From Pyxidicoccus trucidator (lineage in GTDB: Bacteria > Myxococcota > Myxococcia > Myxococcales > Myxococcaceae): a stretch of DNA of 64,000 nucleotides. Of this stretch, positions 11,982 through 19,664 are shown piece by piece. A program made the translations under genes and the position numbers. The notes under the pieces were generated by a model that was given only the letters and a program-made list of their open reading frames with translations, made no database searches and was not told the DNA's origin. Each line of letters begins with the position of its first letter. The first letter of the stretch is position 1. The DNA lies in the NCBI RefSeq assembly GCF_010894435.1, contig NZ_JAAIXZ010000002.1:744001-808000 (forward strand), given 5' to 3'.

Positions 11982-13166
11982 ATGAAGCCGTTCGACATCC
12001 CCACCGAGCCGCGCGTCACGGAAATGGCGTGGCCCACGCGCATCGTCTTCGGCGCGGGGGCCCTGCAGCGGCTCCCCGCCCAGGCGCAGCGGCTGAAGAT
12101 GGCGCGCCCGCTGCTCGTCACCGACGCGGGCGTGGTGAAGGCGGGGCTGGCCTCGCGCGTGCTGGAGGTGCTGAAGGGCGCCGGGCTGGAGTGCGCCGTC
12201 TTCGACCGCGTGGAGCCCAACCCCACCGAGCGCGACGTCTTCGCCGGCCTGGAGGCCTACCGCAAGGGCGGCTGTGACGGCATCGTCGCCCTGGGCGGAG
12301 GCAGCGCGCTGGACGCGGGCAAGCTGGTGCAGTTGCTCACCACGCACGAGCCGCCGCTCAGCCGCTACGACGACGCGAAGGGCGGCGACCAGTACGTGCG
12401 TGACGATTTGCCGCCGCTCATCGCCATTCCGACCACCGCGGGCACGGGCTCGGAGGTGGGCCGCTCGGGCGTGGTGACGCTGGAGGACACGGGCCGCAAG
12501 ACGGTCATCTTCAGCCCGCACCTGCTGCCGCGCGCCGCCATCTGCGACCCGGAGCTGACGCTGGGACTTCCGCCCGGCGTCACCGCGGCCACGGGCATGG
12601 ATGCCTTCACGCACTGCCTGGAGGCGTACCTGGCCAACGGCTTCCACCCGCTGGCGGACGCGGTGGCCATCGACGGCATCCACCGCGTGGGGCGCTCGCT
12701 GGTGACGGCGGTGCGCGAGGGCAGCAACCTGGCCGCGCGCACGGACATGATGGTGGCGGCCATGGAGGGCGCCATGGCCTTCCAGAAGGGACTGGGCGCC
12801 TGCCACGCGTTGGCGCACGCGCTCACGCCCGTCTCCGGTGTGCACCACGGCCTGTCCAACGCCATCGTCCTGCCCGTGGTGATGGAGTTCAACCGCGCGG
12901 TGTGCACGGCGCGGCTGGCCCGGGTGGCGGTGGCCATGGGTGACACGTCCAACGCGCGCGAGGAGGTGCTCGCGAGCAATGCCATCGACCGGGTGCGCCG
13001 GCTCAACGCGGCCGTCGGCATCCCCGCGCGGTTGCGTGACGCGGGCGTGCAGGAGAAGGACCTGCCGAAGATTGCCGACAAGGCCTTTCAGGACGCCTCG
13101 CACCTGAGCAACCCGCGCAAGGTGACCGAGGCCGACCTGCTGGCCATGGCCCGCGAGGCGTTCTGA
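11982..13166 (+). CDS. Iron-containing alcohol dehydrogenase
   Basis: A roughly 394-residue group III (iron-containing) alcohol dehydrogenase. The NAD(P)-binding loop is VALGGGSALDAGK, the PTTAGTGSEVGRSG segment is characteristic, and the metal ligands lie in GMDAFTHCLEAYLAN and the ALAHALTPVSGVHHGLSNA helix. It interconverts an alcohol and aldehyde. The ATG at 11982 has a strong GGAGGAA six bases upstream; an alternative ATG at 11958 overlaps the preceding stop by one base and would add eight residues. Tight spacing to the glutamine-synthetase-like gene indicates a two-gene operon and a linked amine/amino-alcohol pathway (inference). Confidence 0.92.
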   Translation: MKPFDIPTEPRVTEMAWPTRIVFGAGALQRLPAQAQRLKMARPLLVTDAGVVKAGLASRVLEVLKGAGLECAVFDRVEPNPTERDVFAGLEAYRKGGCDGIVALGGGSALDAGKLVQLLTTHEPPLSRYDDAKGGDQYVRDDLPPLIAIPTTAGTGSEVGRSGVVTLEDTGRKTVIFSPHLLPRAAICDPELTLGLPPGVTAATGMDAFTHCLEAYLANGFHPLADAVAIDGIHRVGRSLVTAVREGSNLAARTDMMVAAMEGAMAFQKGLGACHALAHALTPVSGVHHGLSNAIVLPVVMEFNRAVCTARLARVAVAMGDTSNAREEVLASNAIDRVRRLNAAVGIPARLRDAGVQEKDLPKIADKAFQDASHLSNPRKVTEADLLAMAREAF

Positions 13167-13221
13167 CGTAGGGCTTCGCACCGGGCACCGGGGGAGGCAC
13201 TCCGCCTCCCCCGGAGTCGCT

Positions 13222-13815
13222 TCAGGGCGCTTCGTCCGAGGCGCCCGGCGTTCCCACGGTGCCGCCGTCCGGAAGCACCGGGGCTCCTGTGCCGTTGCCG
13301 TTCTCGGTGCCGTCGATGCCGGCGTCCACCTCGCCGTGCGAGCCCACCACCGCGCCCGTCACGGGCGGAGCGGACTCCTCGGGGCTGAACTCCAACGTCT
13401 CCACGAACACGCGGCCGGGCAGGCGCAGGTCCATGGCGTTGATGCGCTCCTGGCCGCGCAAGTCGTAGAGCTGCTGCGCCACCGGGCCCGCGGGGATGCG
13501 GTCGTCGGAGAAGAAGATGTACATCCGCACCTTCCCCTCCTGGGCGGGGATGCGGAAGCTCGTGTTGGCAATGGGCTTGTTCGGGTCGCACCGGATGGAG
13601 CGATTCTCCCGTGTCAGCGTGAGCTGCCGGATGACGCCTTTCTCGGACACCGTGTAGAGCATGCAGTAGGGGAGCTGTCCCTCCGACGGGACGACCTCCA
13701 CCGTGGCCGCACCTGTCTTCCGCAACTGCGCGCGCGTGGGCCGGTCCGACGACTTCTTGTCATCACAGCCCGCACACAGCGCTACCACTGCCAGCACCGC
13801 ACTCCACCGCTTCAT
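13222..13815 (-). CDS. Lipoprotein of unknown function
   Basis: A 197-residue predicted lipoprotein. The signal MKRWSAVLAVVALCAGC ends in a CAGC lipobox, and the start at 13815 has GGGAGGG just upstream, so the longer open frame above it is rejected. The central part has alternating hydrophobic beta-strand-like segments (KVRMYIFFSDDRIPAG, LPGRVFVETLEFSPEE). The C-terminus is a G/T/P/D-rich low-complexity tail. I recognise no family. Two more lipoproteins follow on the same strand upstream. Confidence 0.75.
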   Translation of the reverse strand: MKRWSAVLAVVALCAGCDDKKSSDRPTRAQLRKTGAATVEVVPSEGQLPYCMLYTVSEKGVIRQLTLTRENRSIRCDPNKPIANTSFRIPAQEGKVRMYIFFSDDRIPAGPVAQQLYDLRGQERINAMDLRLPGRVFVETLEFSPEESAPPVTGAVVGSHGEVDAGIDGTENGNGTGAPVLPDGGTVGTPGASDEAP

Positions 13816-13891
13816 GTGTCCCTCCCGAGGGGCGTGGAAGAACCACCATCTGCGAGCACAGCGTACTTCGGAGCATGGGACTGGAGGGAAG

Positions 13892-14368
13892 TCATGGCAG
13901 CTCTCTTGGGACTTCCCGCAGGCCACAACGCCCGCCAGTGCACACCGCGACCGGCCGGGTCCTCGGCGGCGCGCACGGAGGAATGATGCAGGGCTTGCCG
14001 CGCTCCTCGCAGGCACTCACGCGCGCGTCGATGGACTGCGCCTCCCTCGCCGGCACCGCGCGCCCCGAGCACAGCCGCGCACAGCACTCGCCCTCGGGCA
14101 CCAGGGTGATGGTGCAGTCGTCGTCGCTCCGACACTCCGCCGACTGTGACTGCTCCGGACGGTCCTTTGATGCGGTCGGAGGTGGTGGGGGGCCGGCGTC
14201 CTGGCGCTCCGCGTCACGCGGAGGGGTAGGCGCGGGAGCGGCCACCGTCGTGCTGCCGCTCTCTGGAGATGCCGCGTCGTCCGGGCGGCTCACGGGCTCT
14301 ACGGAGCGAGCACAGCCGAGAGACAGCAGGAGGGAGCACAGCAGCAGGGAAGGGCGCATGCGCTCCAT
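13892..14368 (-). CDS. Small cysteine-rich lipoprotein
   Basis: A 158-residue predicted lipoprotein. The signal MRPSLLLCSLLLSLGC ends in a lipobox, followed by a proline/alanine-rich linker (VAAPAPTPPRDAERQDAGPP) and a compact cysteine-rich domain (CRSDDDCTITLVPEGECCARLCSG cluster, then CEERGKPC and CTGGRCGLREVP). This domain resembles the one in the lipoprotein at 5829-6155, where DDDC and CC pairs occur at similar spacing. ATG 14368 and ATG 14359 are both possible starts and differ by three residues. Function unknown. Confidence 0.7.
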   Translation of the reverse strand: MERMRPSLLLCSLLLSLGCARSVEPVSRPDDAASPESGSTTVAAPAPTPPRDAERQDAGPPPPPTASKDRPEQSQSAECRSDDDCTITLVPEGECCARLCSGRAVPAREAQSIDARVSACEERGKPCIIPPCAPPRTRPVAVCTGGRCGLREVPRELP

Positions 14369-14481
14369 CGTGTCCCCGGAGCGGTGTCCATTCCAGGAGG
14401 GAGTCAGGGAAGCGCGCCCGACGTGTTGTCGGGGCGAGGCCCCGCCCGGGGTCGCTCGGACGGGGCCGCTGCTTCAGGGGC

Positions 14482-15360
14482 TCACGGGCAGCCGGAGCTG
14501 ACCTGGAGCGAGTCGTAGGCCATCCAGCCGTTGCGCTTGGTGCCGGTGACGGCGGCGATGACGTAGCCGTAGATGAACTTCATCGTCCCCGACTGCTGGC
14601 GGTAGCGGCCGGCGCTGTCCTGCACCCAGAGCGGGATGTCGATGGACGGCGCGCCGCCGTCGGTGGGCACGTCCAGGCGCTGGAACTTCGTGCCCGCGGG
14701 GAAGTGGTCCACCGCGGGGCCGCCCAGGGCGAAGCCCGGCACGTTGAAGATGAGGTTGACCGAGCGCAGGCCATTGGCACGCGGCAGCGGCAGGTAGTCG
14801 CCCGCGCGCTCGTGGGTGGCGTCGCTGTCGTAGACCACCTTCTTGAACTCCAGGGTGGTGTCGTGCGAGTTGCGCACGGAGTAGCAGCCCAGCTTCGCCA
14901 GGCCCGCGCCCAGCGCGGAGACATGGCCGACCTTCTGCTCGAAGGACGTCCGGCCGAGGATGGCCGACGTCGGCAGCCAGCCCGCGCTGGAGTTGGAGGT
15001 CGACACCGCGAAGGCGTGCAGCACGCCGCCGAAGGTGCGCGTCTGCCCGTAGTTGAACGCCGAGCTCGTCCGCGTGTTGGTGCCCATGATGGTGCCGTTG
15101 CCGTCGCGGATGGACACGCCCGTGGACAGGCCCCAGTTGTCGTCGGCCGGGTCGTTGGTGGGGACGCGGTTGCCGCCCGGGTCCTGCAGCTTGCAGTTGT
15201 AGGGGCTGGCGATGCAGTAGGTGCCATTCACGCCCGAGTACGCGGCCTGCTCCTGCGTGGAGAGGCCCTCGCCGGCCGCCGTGCCTTCGAGTGGGGCCTC
15301 GCCCCCGCACGCGGCGGAGGCCAGGGCAAAGGTGCAAATCAAGGAAAGATGGTTTCGCAT
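14482..15360 (-). CDS. Secreted lipoprotein of unknown function
   Basis: A 292-residue predicted lipoprotein. The signal MRNHLSLICTFALASAAC ends in a lipobox and is followed by GGEAPLEGTAAGEGLSTQEQ, a linker typical of exported myxobacterial proteins. The mature domain is glycine/serine-rich with predicted beta strands (CYSVRNSHDTTLEFKKVVYD, SVNLIFNVPGFALGG, GTMKFIYGYVIAAVTGTKRN) and few cysteines. No catalytic motif is recognised. The ATG at 15360 is preferred over the upstream in-frame start because it places the charged n-region directly before the hydrophobic core. Confidence 0.75.
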   Translation of the reverse strand: MRNHLSLICTFALASAACGGEAPLEGTAAGEGLSTQEQAAYSGVNGTYCIASPYNCKLQDPGGNRVPTNDPADDNWGLSTGVSIRDGNGTIMGTNTRTSSAFNYGQTRTFGGVLHAFAVSTSNSSAGWLPTSAILGRTSFEQKVGHVSALGAGLAKLGCYSVRNSHDTTLEFKKVVYDSDATHERAGDYLPLPRANGLRSVNLIFNVPGFALGGPAVDHFPAGTKFQRLDVPTDGGAPSIDIPLWVQDSAGRYRQQSGTMKFIYGYVIAAVTGTKRNGWMAYDSLQVSSGCP

Positions 15361-15457
15361 GTTCTCATGGAATGCGAAGGAGACCCCGGATGTCAATCGG
15401 GTCAGTGCTGCCTCGGCACGGAGGGCACGCTGATGCTCAAAGCGCTCCGTGCCAGGC

Positions 15458-15973
15458 CTACTTCGCGAGTGCGTCGAGCCGGGCAGCGGTGCGCGGTGCG
15501 CCCATCATCACCGCCGCAATCAGCGCGGTGTTGCCGCTGGCGTCCTGGCGCATGGGGTCCGCGCCGCGCGAGAGCAGCACCTCCAGCACCTCGAGTCGGT
15601 CGAACATCGCCGCGTATATCAGCGCGGTGCGCCCGTCGGGCCCGCTTCCATCCACCGGGGCACCTCCGTCGAGCAGCAGTGTCACCATGCGCACGTCCCC
15701 CTTGAAGGCGGCGCCGGCCAGCGGAGTCTGTCCCTTGTCGTTGGCGCGGGTGGCATCCGCGCCGCGCGAGAGCAGCAGCTGCGCCACCTCGGCCTGTCCC
15801 GAGTAGGCGGCGAGCATCAGGAGCGTGTTTCCCTCCTCGTTGGTGAGGTTCACCGGCAGCCCCGCGTCGAGCATCTGGCGGAGCGTGTCCGCGTTGCCCT
15901 GACGGGCGAAGGAGAACGCCTCGCGGGCGGCCGCGAGTGCTCGGGGGTCGATGCCATCGGAAGGAAGGGGCAT
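15458..15973 (-). CDS. Ankyrin-repeat protein
   Basis: A 171-residue protein made almost wholly of ankyrin repeats. Four repeats are readable: NEEGNTLLMLAAYSGQAEVA, NDKGQTPLAGAAFKGDVRMV, GPDGRTALIYAAMFDRLEVL and DASGNTALIAAVMMG, each with the G-x-T-x-L and LLL-x-x-GA elements spaced 33-34 residues apart. Ankyrin stacks bind other proteins; the partner is unknown. There is no signal peptide. The ATG at 15973 has AGGAG eight bases upstream, which decides against a longer open frame. In some bacteria such proteins accompany catalases, but none is nearby. Confidence 0.85.
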   Translation of the reverse strand: MPLPSDGIDPRALAAAREAFSFARQGNADTLRQMLDAGLPVNLTNEEGNTLLMLAAYSGQAEVAQLLLSRGADATRANDKGQTPLAGAAFKGDVRMVTLLLDGGAPVDGSGPDGRTALIYAAMFDRLEVLEVLLSRGADPMRQDASGNTALIAAVMMGAPRTAARLDALAK

Positions 15974-16101
15974 GGGCGGGCTCCTGCGGGAACAGCGGGG
16001 ATGTGCACGCCCGCCGTCGGGAGCAAGAAGGTTTCCGAGGCGGGATGCGCACTCCAGCAGGACCCGGGGCCGGGGAGCCACCCTTGCCCGGCCCGGGGTG
16101 T

Positions 16102-17262
16102 TCATCCCGGACGGATGAGCTGGATGTCCCGACGCGCGCCCTCGGCAGCGGCGAAGGTGAGGAGCCGCTCACCTTCGGCCATGACGTCGGCGCGCTCCTG
16201 GGTGGACAGCCGCCTGAAGGGCTCGATGGCCAGGGTGGCGGTGCCTCGGGCCTGCTGGAGCTTCCAGGTCCCCTGGAAGAAGCCATCCACGAGCAGGGCC
16301 CCGGGCACCATGCCGTTCTTGGTGGCGATGCGCTTGCGGTCCTCTTCGGAGATGACGCGGGTGCGGTCGGCGTGGGACAGGGTCAGGTTGTCGAACTCGG
16401 GCAGGAAGCGCACCGGCGCGGGAGTCTCCGGGTCGGGCCTCGGCGCGTCGGGCAGGTCGAACAGCTCGCGGCCCTCCTCGTCGCGGAAGGTCCGCAGGCC
16501 CGGCCGGAGCCGCTCCACCACCTCGCCCAGTCGGGTGAGCCCCGACCACGCCTGCACGTCCATGACGCTGGCCGGACCGAAGGCGGCGAGGTAGCGCAGC
16601 ACCAGCGCATCCACCGAGGCCTTGGAGTCGAGGGGCTGGCCCAGCCAGGACTCGGCCGTGGTGCAGCGGGCCTGTCCGCTGGAGCCCCAGATGCCGCGAG
16701 GTGGCACCTGCACCAGCGGCGCCAACAGGCGGAGGGCCTGCGCGAGGGCCGTGGCATCGCGGTCCGGCCAGCGCTCCGCCAGCGAGGCGCCGAGCTCCGT
16801 GTACGTCAGGGGCCGGGCTTCCACGAGGGAGCGCCCCGCCGCCACGAGCGCCTCCAGGTCCATGCCCACCAGCTTGCGGCCATGGTCGCTGCCCGTCTTC
16901 AGGGCACGCTCCAGCATGGGCTGCACCAGGGGGCGCAGCATGAGCGCGTCACGTCCGGTGACCAGGTGGAGCGTCCCGCGCATCACGATGATGCGCACCA
17001 CCTGCTTGTCGATGAGCAGCGTGGACAGCTCCTCCTGGCGGAAGCCCTGCAGCCGCGTCCACAGGCCGTAATAGGGCGCGAACGGCGCCTGGGCCTGCAT
17101 GCCCACGAGGTGCTCGATGGCTTCGCGCGCGGACAGCTTCGAGCGGCGCAGCAGCAGCTGTCGCTCCAGCAGGGCGCGGTTGAGGGTGCGCTGGCTGAGC
17201 ACCCGGGCCGGACGGCTTCCTCCTCGACGGGTGACTCCGACCGCTGACTTTCGGGTGGGCAT
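16102..17262 (-). CDS. Winged-helix DNA-binding protein, AlkZ/YcaQ-like
   Basis: A roughly 386-residue protein of the winged-helix DNA-binding group that includes the AlkZ and YcaQ (AlkX) DNA glycosylases. The conserved N-terminal block reads LLLRRSKLSAREAIEHLVGM then QAQAPFAPYYGLWTRLQGF, followed by LVTGRDALMLRPLVQPML and a C-terminal core with RFLPEFDNLTLSHADR. In AlkZ a QxQ motif at the matching site is catalytic; here Gln56-Ala-Gln58 fits it. Members excise alkylated or crosslinked bases, but substrate cannot be inferred. The start is uncertain; ATG 17262 has AGGA eight bases upstream. Confidence 0.75.
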   Translation of the reverse strand: MPTRKSAVGVTRRGGSRPARVLSQRTLNRALLERQLLLRRSKLSAREAIEHLVGMQAQAPFAPYYGLWTRLQGFRQEELSTLLIDKQVVRIIVMRGTLHLVTGRDALMLRPLVQPMLERALKTGSDHGRKLVGMDLEALVAAGRSLVEARPLTYTELGASLAERWPDRDATALAQALRLLAPLVQVPPRGIWGSSGQARCTTAESWLGQPLDSKASVDALVLRYLAAFGPASVMDVQAWSGLTRLGEVVERLRPGLRTFRDEEGRELFDLPDAPRPDPETPAPVRFLPEFDNLTLSHADRTRVISEEDRKRIATKNGMVPGALLVDGFFQGTWKLQQARGTATLAIEPFRRLSTQERADVMAEGERLLTFAAAEGARRDIQLIRPG

Positions 17263-17574
17263 GGTCATCGTCCTGGGCCGGGGAGCCACCGGCCGTGCCG
17301 CCGCTCCTTCCGTGGTGGCCATGGCATGAGCCGCGCTGGCGGCCCTGGAAGAAGTGGCGACGGGGAGGCCAATGGGCAGGAGCGGAAAGAAGAAGGAGAG
17401 CATTCGGCCTCGGTCCGGACTTCGGTGGGTGCGCCCCTGGGGGGAGCGCTGTCGTCAGCGACGGTGCTGGCGCTACCCTGGGCCTTGGCGATGACAGCCT
17501 TGTGTCAGTTATCCGCGCCCGAGAGGAAGCGGGCCTGGGCCCCGCGTCATGGCCCCTCTGGGGCGCTGCGTAGA

Positions 17575-17619
17575 TTTTACCCGGGTGATATTGACGGCCG
17601 AATATTACCCGGGTAATAA
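17575..17619 (+). promoter_or_regulatory. DUF2239 promoter with two CCCGGG palindromic operators
   Basis: The -35 TTGACG (17591-17596) and -10 TAATAA (17614-17619) are spaced exactly 17 bases apart. A perfect 16-bp palindrome TATTACCCGGGTAATA (17603-17618) spans the spacer and the -10. A second, imperfect copy (TTTTACCCGGGTGATA, centred near 17582.5) lies just upstream of the -35, 28 bp centre to centre. This is a typical repressor operator layout. The rest of 17263-17644 contains no gene that I can support. Confidence 0.8.
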
Positions 17620-17644
17620 CGAGCGCACTGGATAGGGAGTGCAC

Positions 17645-18310
17645 GTGGCCGACGACAGACAGTCAGGGGATGGGCAGGCGGAAGCAGGGCGGTACACGGC
17701 CATCGCGGGGCCTCGCTGCATCGCCTCGGGCGGGTTGGAGGAGGTCTCGCTGAAGGTGAAGGCCTGGGTCGACGGCGGCGAGCTGGCCCCGGTGGTCATC
17801 TACGAGGACGCGACGGGCCTTCCGGTGCACCCGGACCTGCGGGGGACTCGAGAGGACGTGCTGCGTGGGCTCGACGAGCGGCGCGCGCGGGCGGCGACCG
17901 CTGGGGAGGATGCGGAGGGCCCCAGGAGGAGCGGGCCGGGCCGGCCGAAGCTGGGCGTCGTCTCCCGCGAGGTCTCACTCCTGCCGCGCCACTGGGAGTG
18001 GCTCAACGCGCAGCCAGGTGGCGCGTCCGCGGCGTTGCGCAAGCTTGTCGAGGAAGCCCGGCGTGACGGGACGGGTCGCGAGCGGGCTCGCCGTTCGCAG
18101 GAAGCAGCCGGCCGCTTCATGCTCGCCGTGGCCGGGGACCTACCGGGCTTCGAGGAGGCCTCGCGCGCCTTCTACGCCTGGCACGCGGAGCGCTTCGAGC
18201 AGCTCACCCAGCCGTGGCCCGACGACATCCGGACCCACGTCCGAAGACTGGTGACCGTCGCCTTTCGCGACGAGGCCGCGGTGACACGTCCCTCCAGCAA
18301 GCAGTCTTGA
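17645..18310 (+). CDS. DUF2239 family protein
   Basis: A roughly 221-residue protein of the DUF2239 family. The N-terminal half has SGGLEEVSLKVKAWVDGGE and VVIYEDATGLPVHPDLRG; the diagnostic segment GRPKLGVVSREVSLLPRHWE then WLNAQPGGASAALRKLVEEA follows, and the C-terminus has EEASRAFYAWHAERFEQLTQ. It is cytoplasmic and its function is unknown. GTG 17645 is preferred because AGGGAG precedes it; a GTG at 17639 is possible. It lies alone behind the operator-bearing promoter at 17575-17619, so it is probably repressed by a regulator encoded outside this window. Confidence 0.85.
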   Translation: MADDRQSGDGQAEAGRYTAIAGPRCIASGGLEEVSLKVKAWVDGGELAPVVIYEDATGLPVHPDLRGTREDVLRGLDERRARAATAGEDAEGPRRSGPGRPKLGVVSREVSLLPRHWEWLNAQPGGASAALRKLVEEARRDGTGRERARRSQEAAGRFMLAVAGDLPGFEEASRAFYAWHAERFEQLTQPWPDDIRTHVRRLVTVAFRDEAAVTRPSSKQS

Positions 18311-18666
18311 ACCTCCGCCACTCACGCGCGCCCAGGGAATCCGTCGTGGAAATCTTCCTGCTGTACTTCATGGCAGTCCCCCTCACCTGGGCGCGCCGTC
18401 CCGTCAGGACGAGGCAACTCACCGTCGTGGCCGATGAGGCCAGGGGGAAGGACTCCCGCCGTCAGCGCCCGGCCAGGAAGCAACCCGCCGCCTCCGCGCC
18501 GCGTAGGCCCCGCCGTGGAGGGCGACCCGTCGTGAAGCCAGGGGTTCCGTGAGCCCTCGGGCGGTCGGACGGAGCGCCGTTGATCTCCAACTTCACCGCG
18601 CCCCGAGGGGCCATGGGATGGCCGGGGCGAGGCCACCTCCGGGCGGAGCGTTGTTGGGTTCCAGCT
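18311..18666. other. Intergenic region with marginal small frame
   Basis: About 350 bases between convergent DUF2239 and phosphodiester glycosidase genes. A short GTG-started frame at 18346-18552 would encode a 68-residue arginine-rich peptide beginning VEIFLLYFMAVPLTWARR, with AGGGA eight bases upstream. It looks like a small basic protein with a short hydrophobic start, but with no other support I do not call it. The right end carries the repeat at 18570-18703. Confidence 0.4.
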
Positions 18667-18703
18667 TCACCGCCCCGCGGGGACACTGGATGGCCGGGCG
18701 ATG
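18570..18703. repeat. Tandem ~60-bp duplication over a gene 3' end
   Basis: Two imperfect direct copies of about 60 bp: 18570-18629 and 18644-18703. Both start CGGAGCG, share CTTCACCG in the middle and end in GGATGGCCGGG. The second copy covers the last codons and stop of the glycosidase at 18667-19647; the first copy keeps the matching TGA on the complementary strand but is now outside the gene. Identity by eye is roughly 75-80%, suggesting an old tandem duplication of the gene's end. Confidence 0.7.
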
Positions 18704-19647
18704 ATGCCGAGGTGGTTGGCCACGGGGCGCTCCCACCACGGCATGCGGAAGTTGCTCGTCGAGTTGATGCGCTGGACGCGCCCTGGCGCCTCGCTCCGCA
18801 CGAGCGTGGAGGAGCCGCCACCATCCAGTTGGATTGCGGCGTGCGCGCCGTGCTTCAGCAGCAGGTCCGTCACCTCCGCGAGCGTGGCGCCCTGGCTGTA
18901 GCGGCGCTGCTTGCCGTCCACCACCACCAGCAGCAGGTAGCGCCCGGTGGCATCGACGCCGATGGCGGTGCGCGGGTAGGGGGCCTCCGCGATGGGCGAG
19001 GCCTCGCGCGGAGCCGGCGCCCCGTCACGGACGAGGTAGCCGAGCCCGGAGAAGGCGTGCCACACCTCACCGGCCGGGGACTCGAAGCGTGCGCTCCGCT
19101 CACGTGACAGGTACAGGGTGACGGTGCCCTTCGACGGCTTGCCATGGCGCACGCCATGCGAGGCCGCCGGCCCCACGACGTGCACCGGCTCACCCACGCG
19201 GGGCCCGTAGTTCAGCGGGTGGTTGGCGTGGAAGGGGAAGAAGAAGCTGGTGTTGATGGCGACCTGCACCCCGTGCCGTGCCGCGAACCCGCTCACCGTG
19301 TCGGCCCGCACGTCTCCTGCTGGCGACGGCTCGGCCGGAGTCACGACGAGGTCGATGCCCGGCGCCTCCAAATCAATCCGGACGACGTGCGCCACCATGG
19401 CTCGCGGAGCGCGCCGCACCTCGCGCGTGTACTCCACGCCCTCGAACCACACCTCGTGCGCGGGCTCCGGAGGGCCGCGCCAGGTGAACCACGTCCAGTA
19501 CCCACCGCCGACGCAGCCGGCGAGGGCCGGGACCACCAGCACCCAGCCACACGTCCACCGAAGCCAGCGGCGGACCCGCCAGCGGCGCATCACCCAGAGG
19601 CCCACGGCCAGGAGGACGCAGGCGCCTGTCAGGATGAGGGGGCCCAT
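18667..19647 (-). CDS. Phosphodiester glycosidase-like (NAGPA-type) membrane protein
   Basis: A 326-residue protein with two N-terminal hydrophobic segments (LILTGACVLLAVGLWVM and WVLVVPALAGCVGGGYWTWF) and a single extracytoplasmic catalytic domain of the NAGPA/DUF2233 phosphodiester glycosidase type. Diagnostic blocks are VQVAINTSFFFPFHANHP, YPRTAIGVDATGRYLLLVVV and near residue 270 AIQLDGGGSSTLV. Members cleave N-acetylglucosamine-phosphodiester or related bonds on surface glycans; the substrate here is unknown. It begins 17 bases after the GT39-like gene and so probably closes the carD-carG operon. Its 3' end lies within the tandem repeat at 18570-18703. Confidence 0.85.
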   Translation of the reverse strand: MGPLILTGACVLLAVGLWVMRRWRVRRWLRWTCGWVLVVPALAGCVGGGYWTWFTWRGPPEPAHEVWFEGVEYTREVRRAPRAMVAHVVRIDLEAPGIDLVVTPAEPSPAGDVRADTVSGFAARHGVQVAINTSFFFPFHANHPLNYGPRVGEPVHVVGPAASHGVRHGKPSKGTVTLYLSRERSARFESPAGEVWHAFSGLGYLVRDGAPAPREASPIAEAPYPRTAIGVDATGRYLLLVVVDGKQRRYSQGATLAEVTDLLLKHGAHAAIQLDGGGSSTLVRSEAPGRVQRINSTSNFRMPWWERPVANHLGIIARPSSVPAGR

Positions 19648-19664
19648 GCGCTACGCGTCGCGGG

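Noticed and set aside
18346..18552. A 68-residue Arg-rich GTG-started frame
   Set aside because: It has a possible ribosome site but no domain and typical shadow composition; left as uncertain non-coding sequence.
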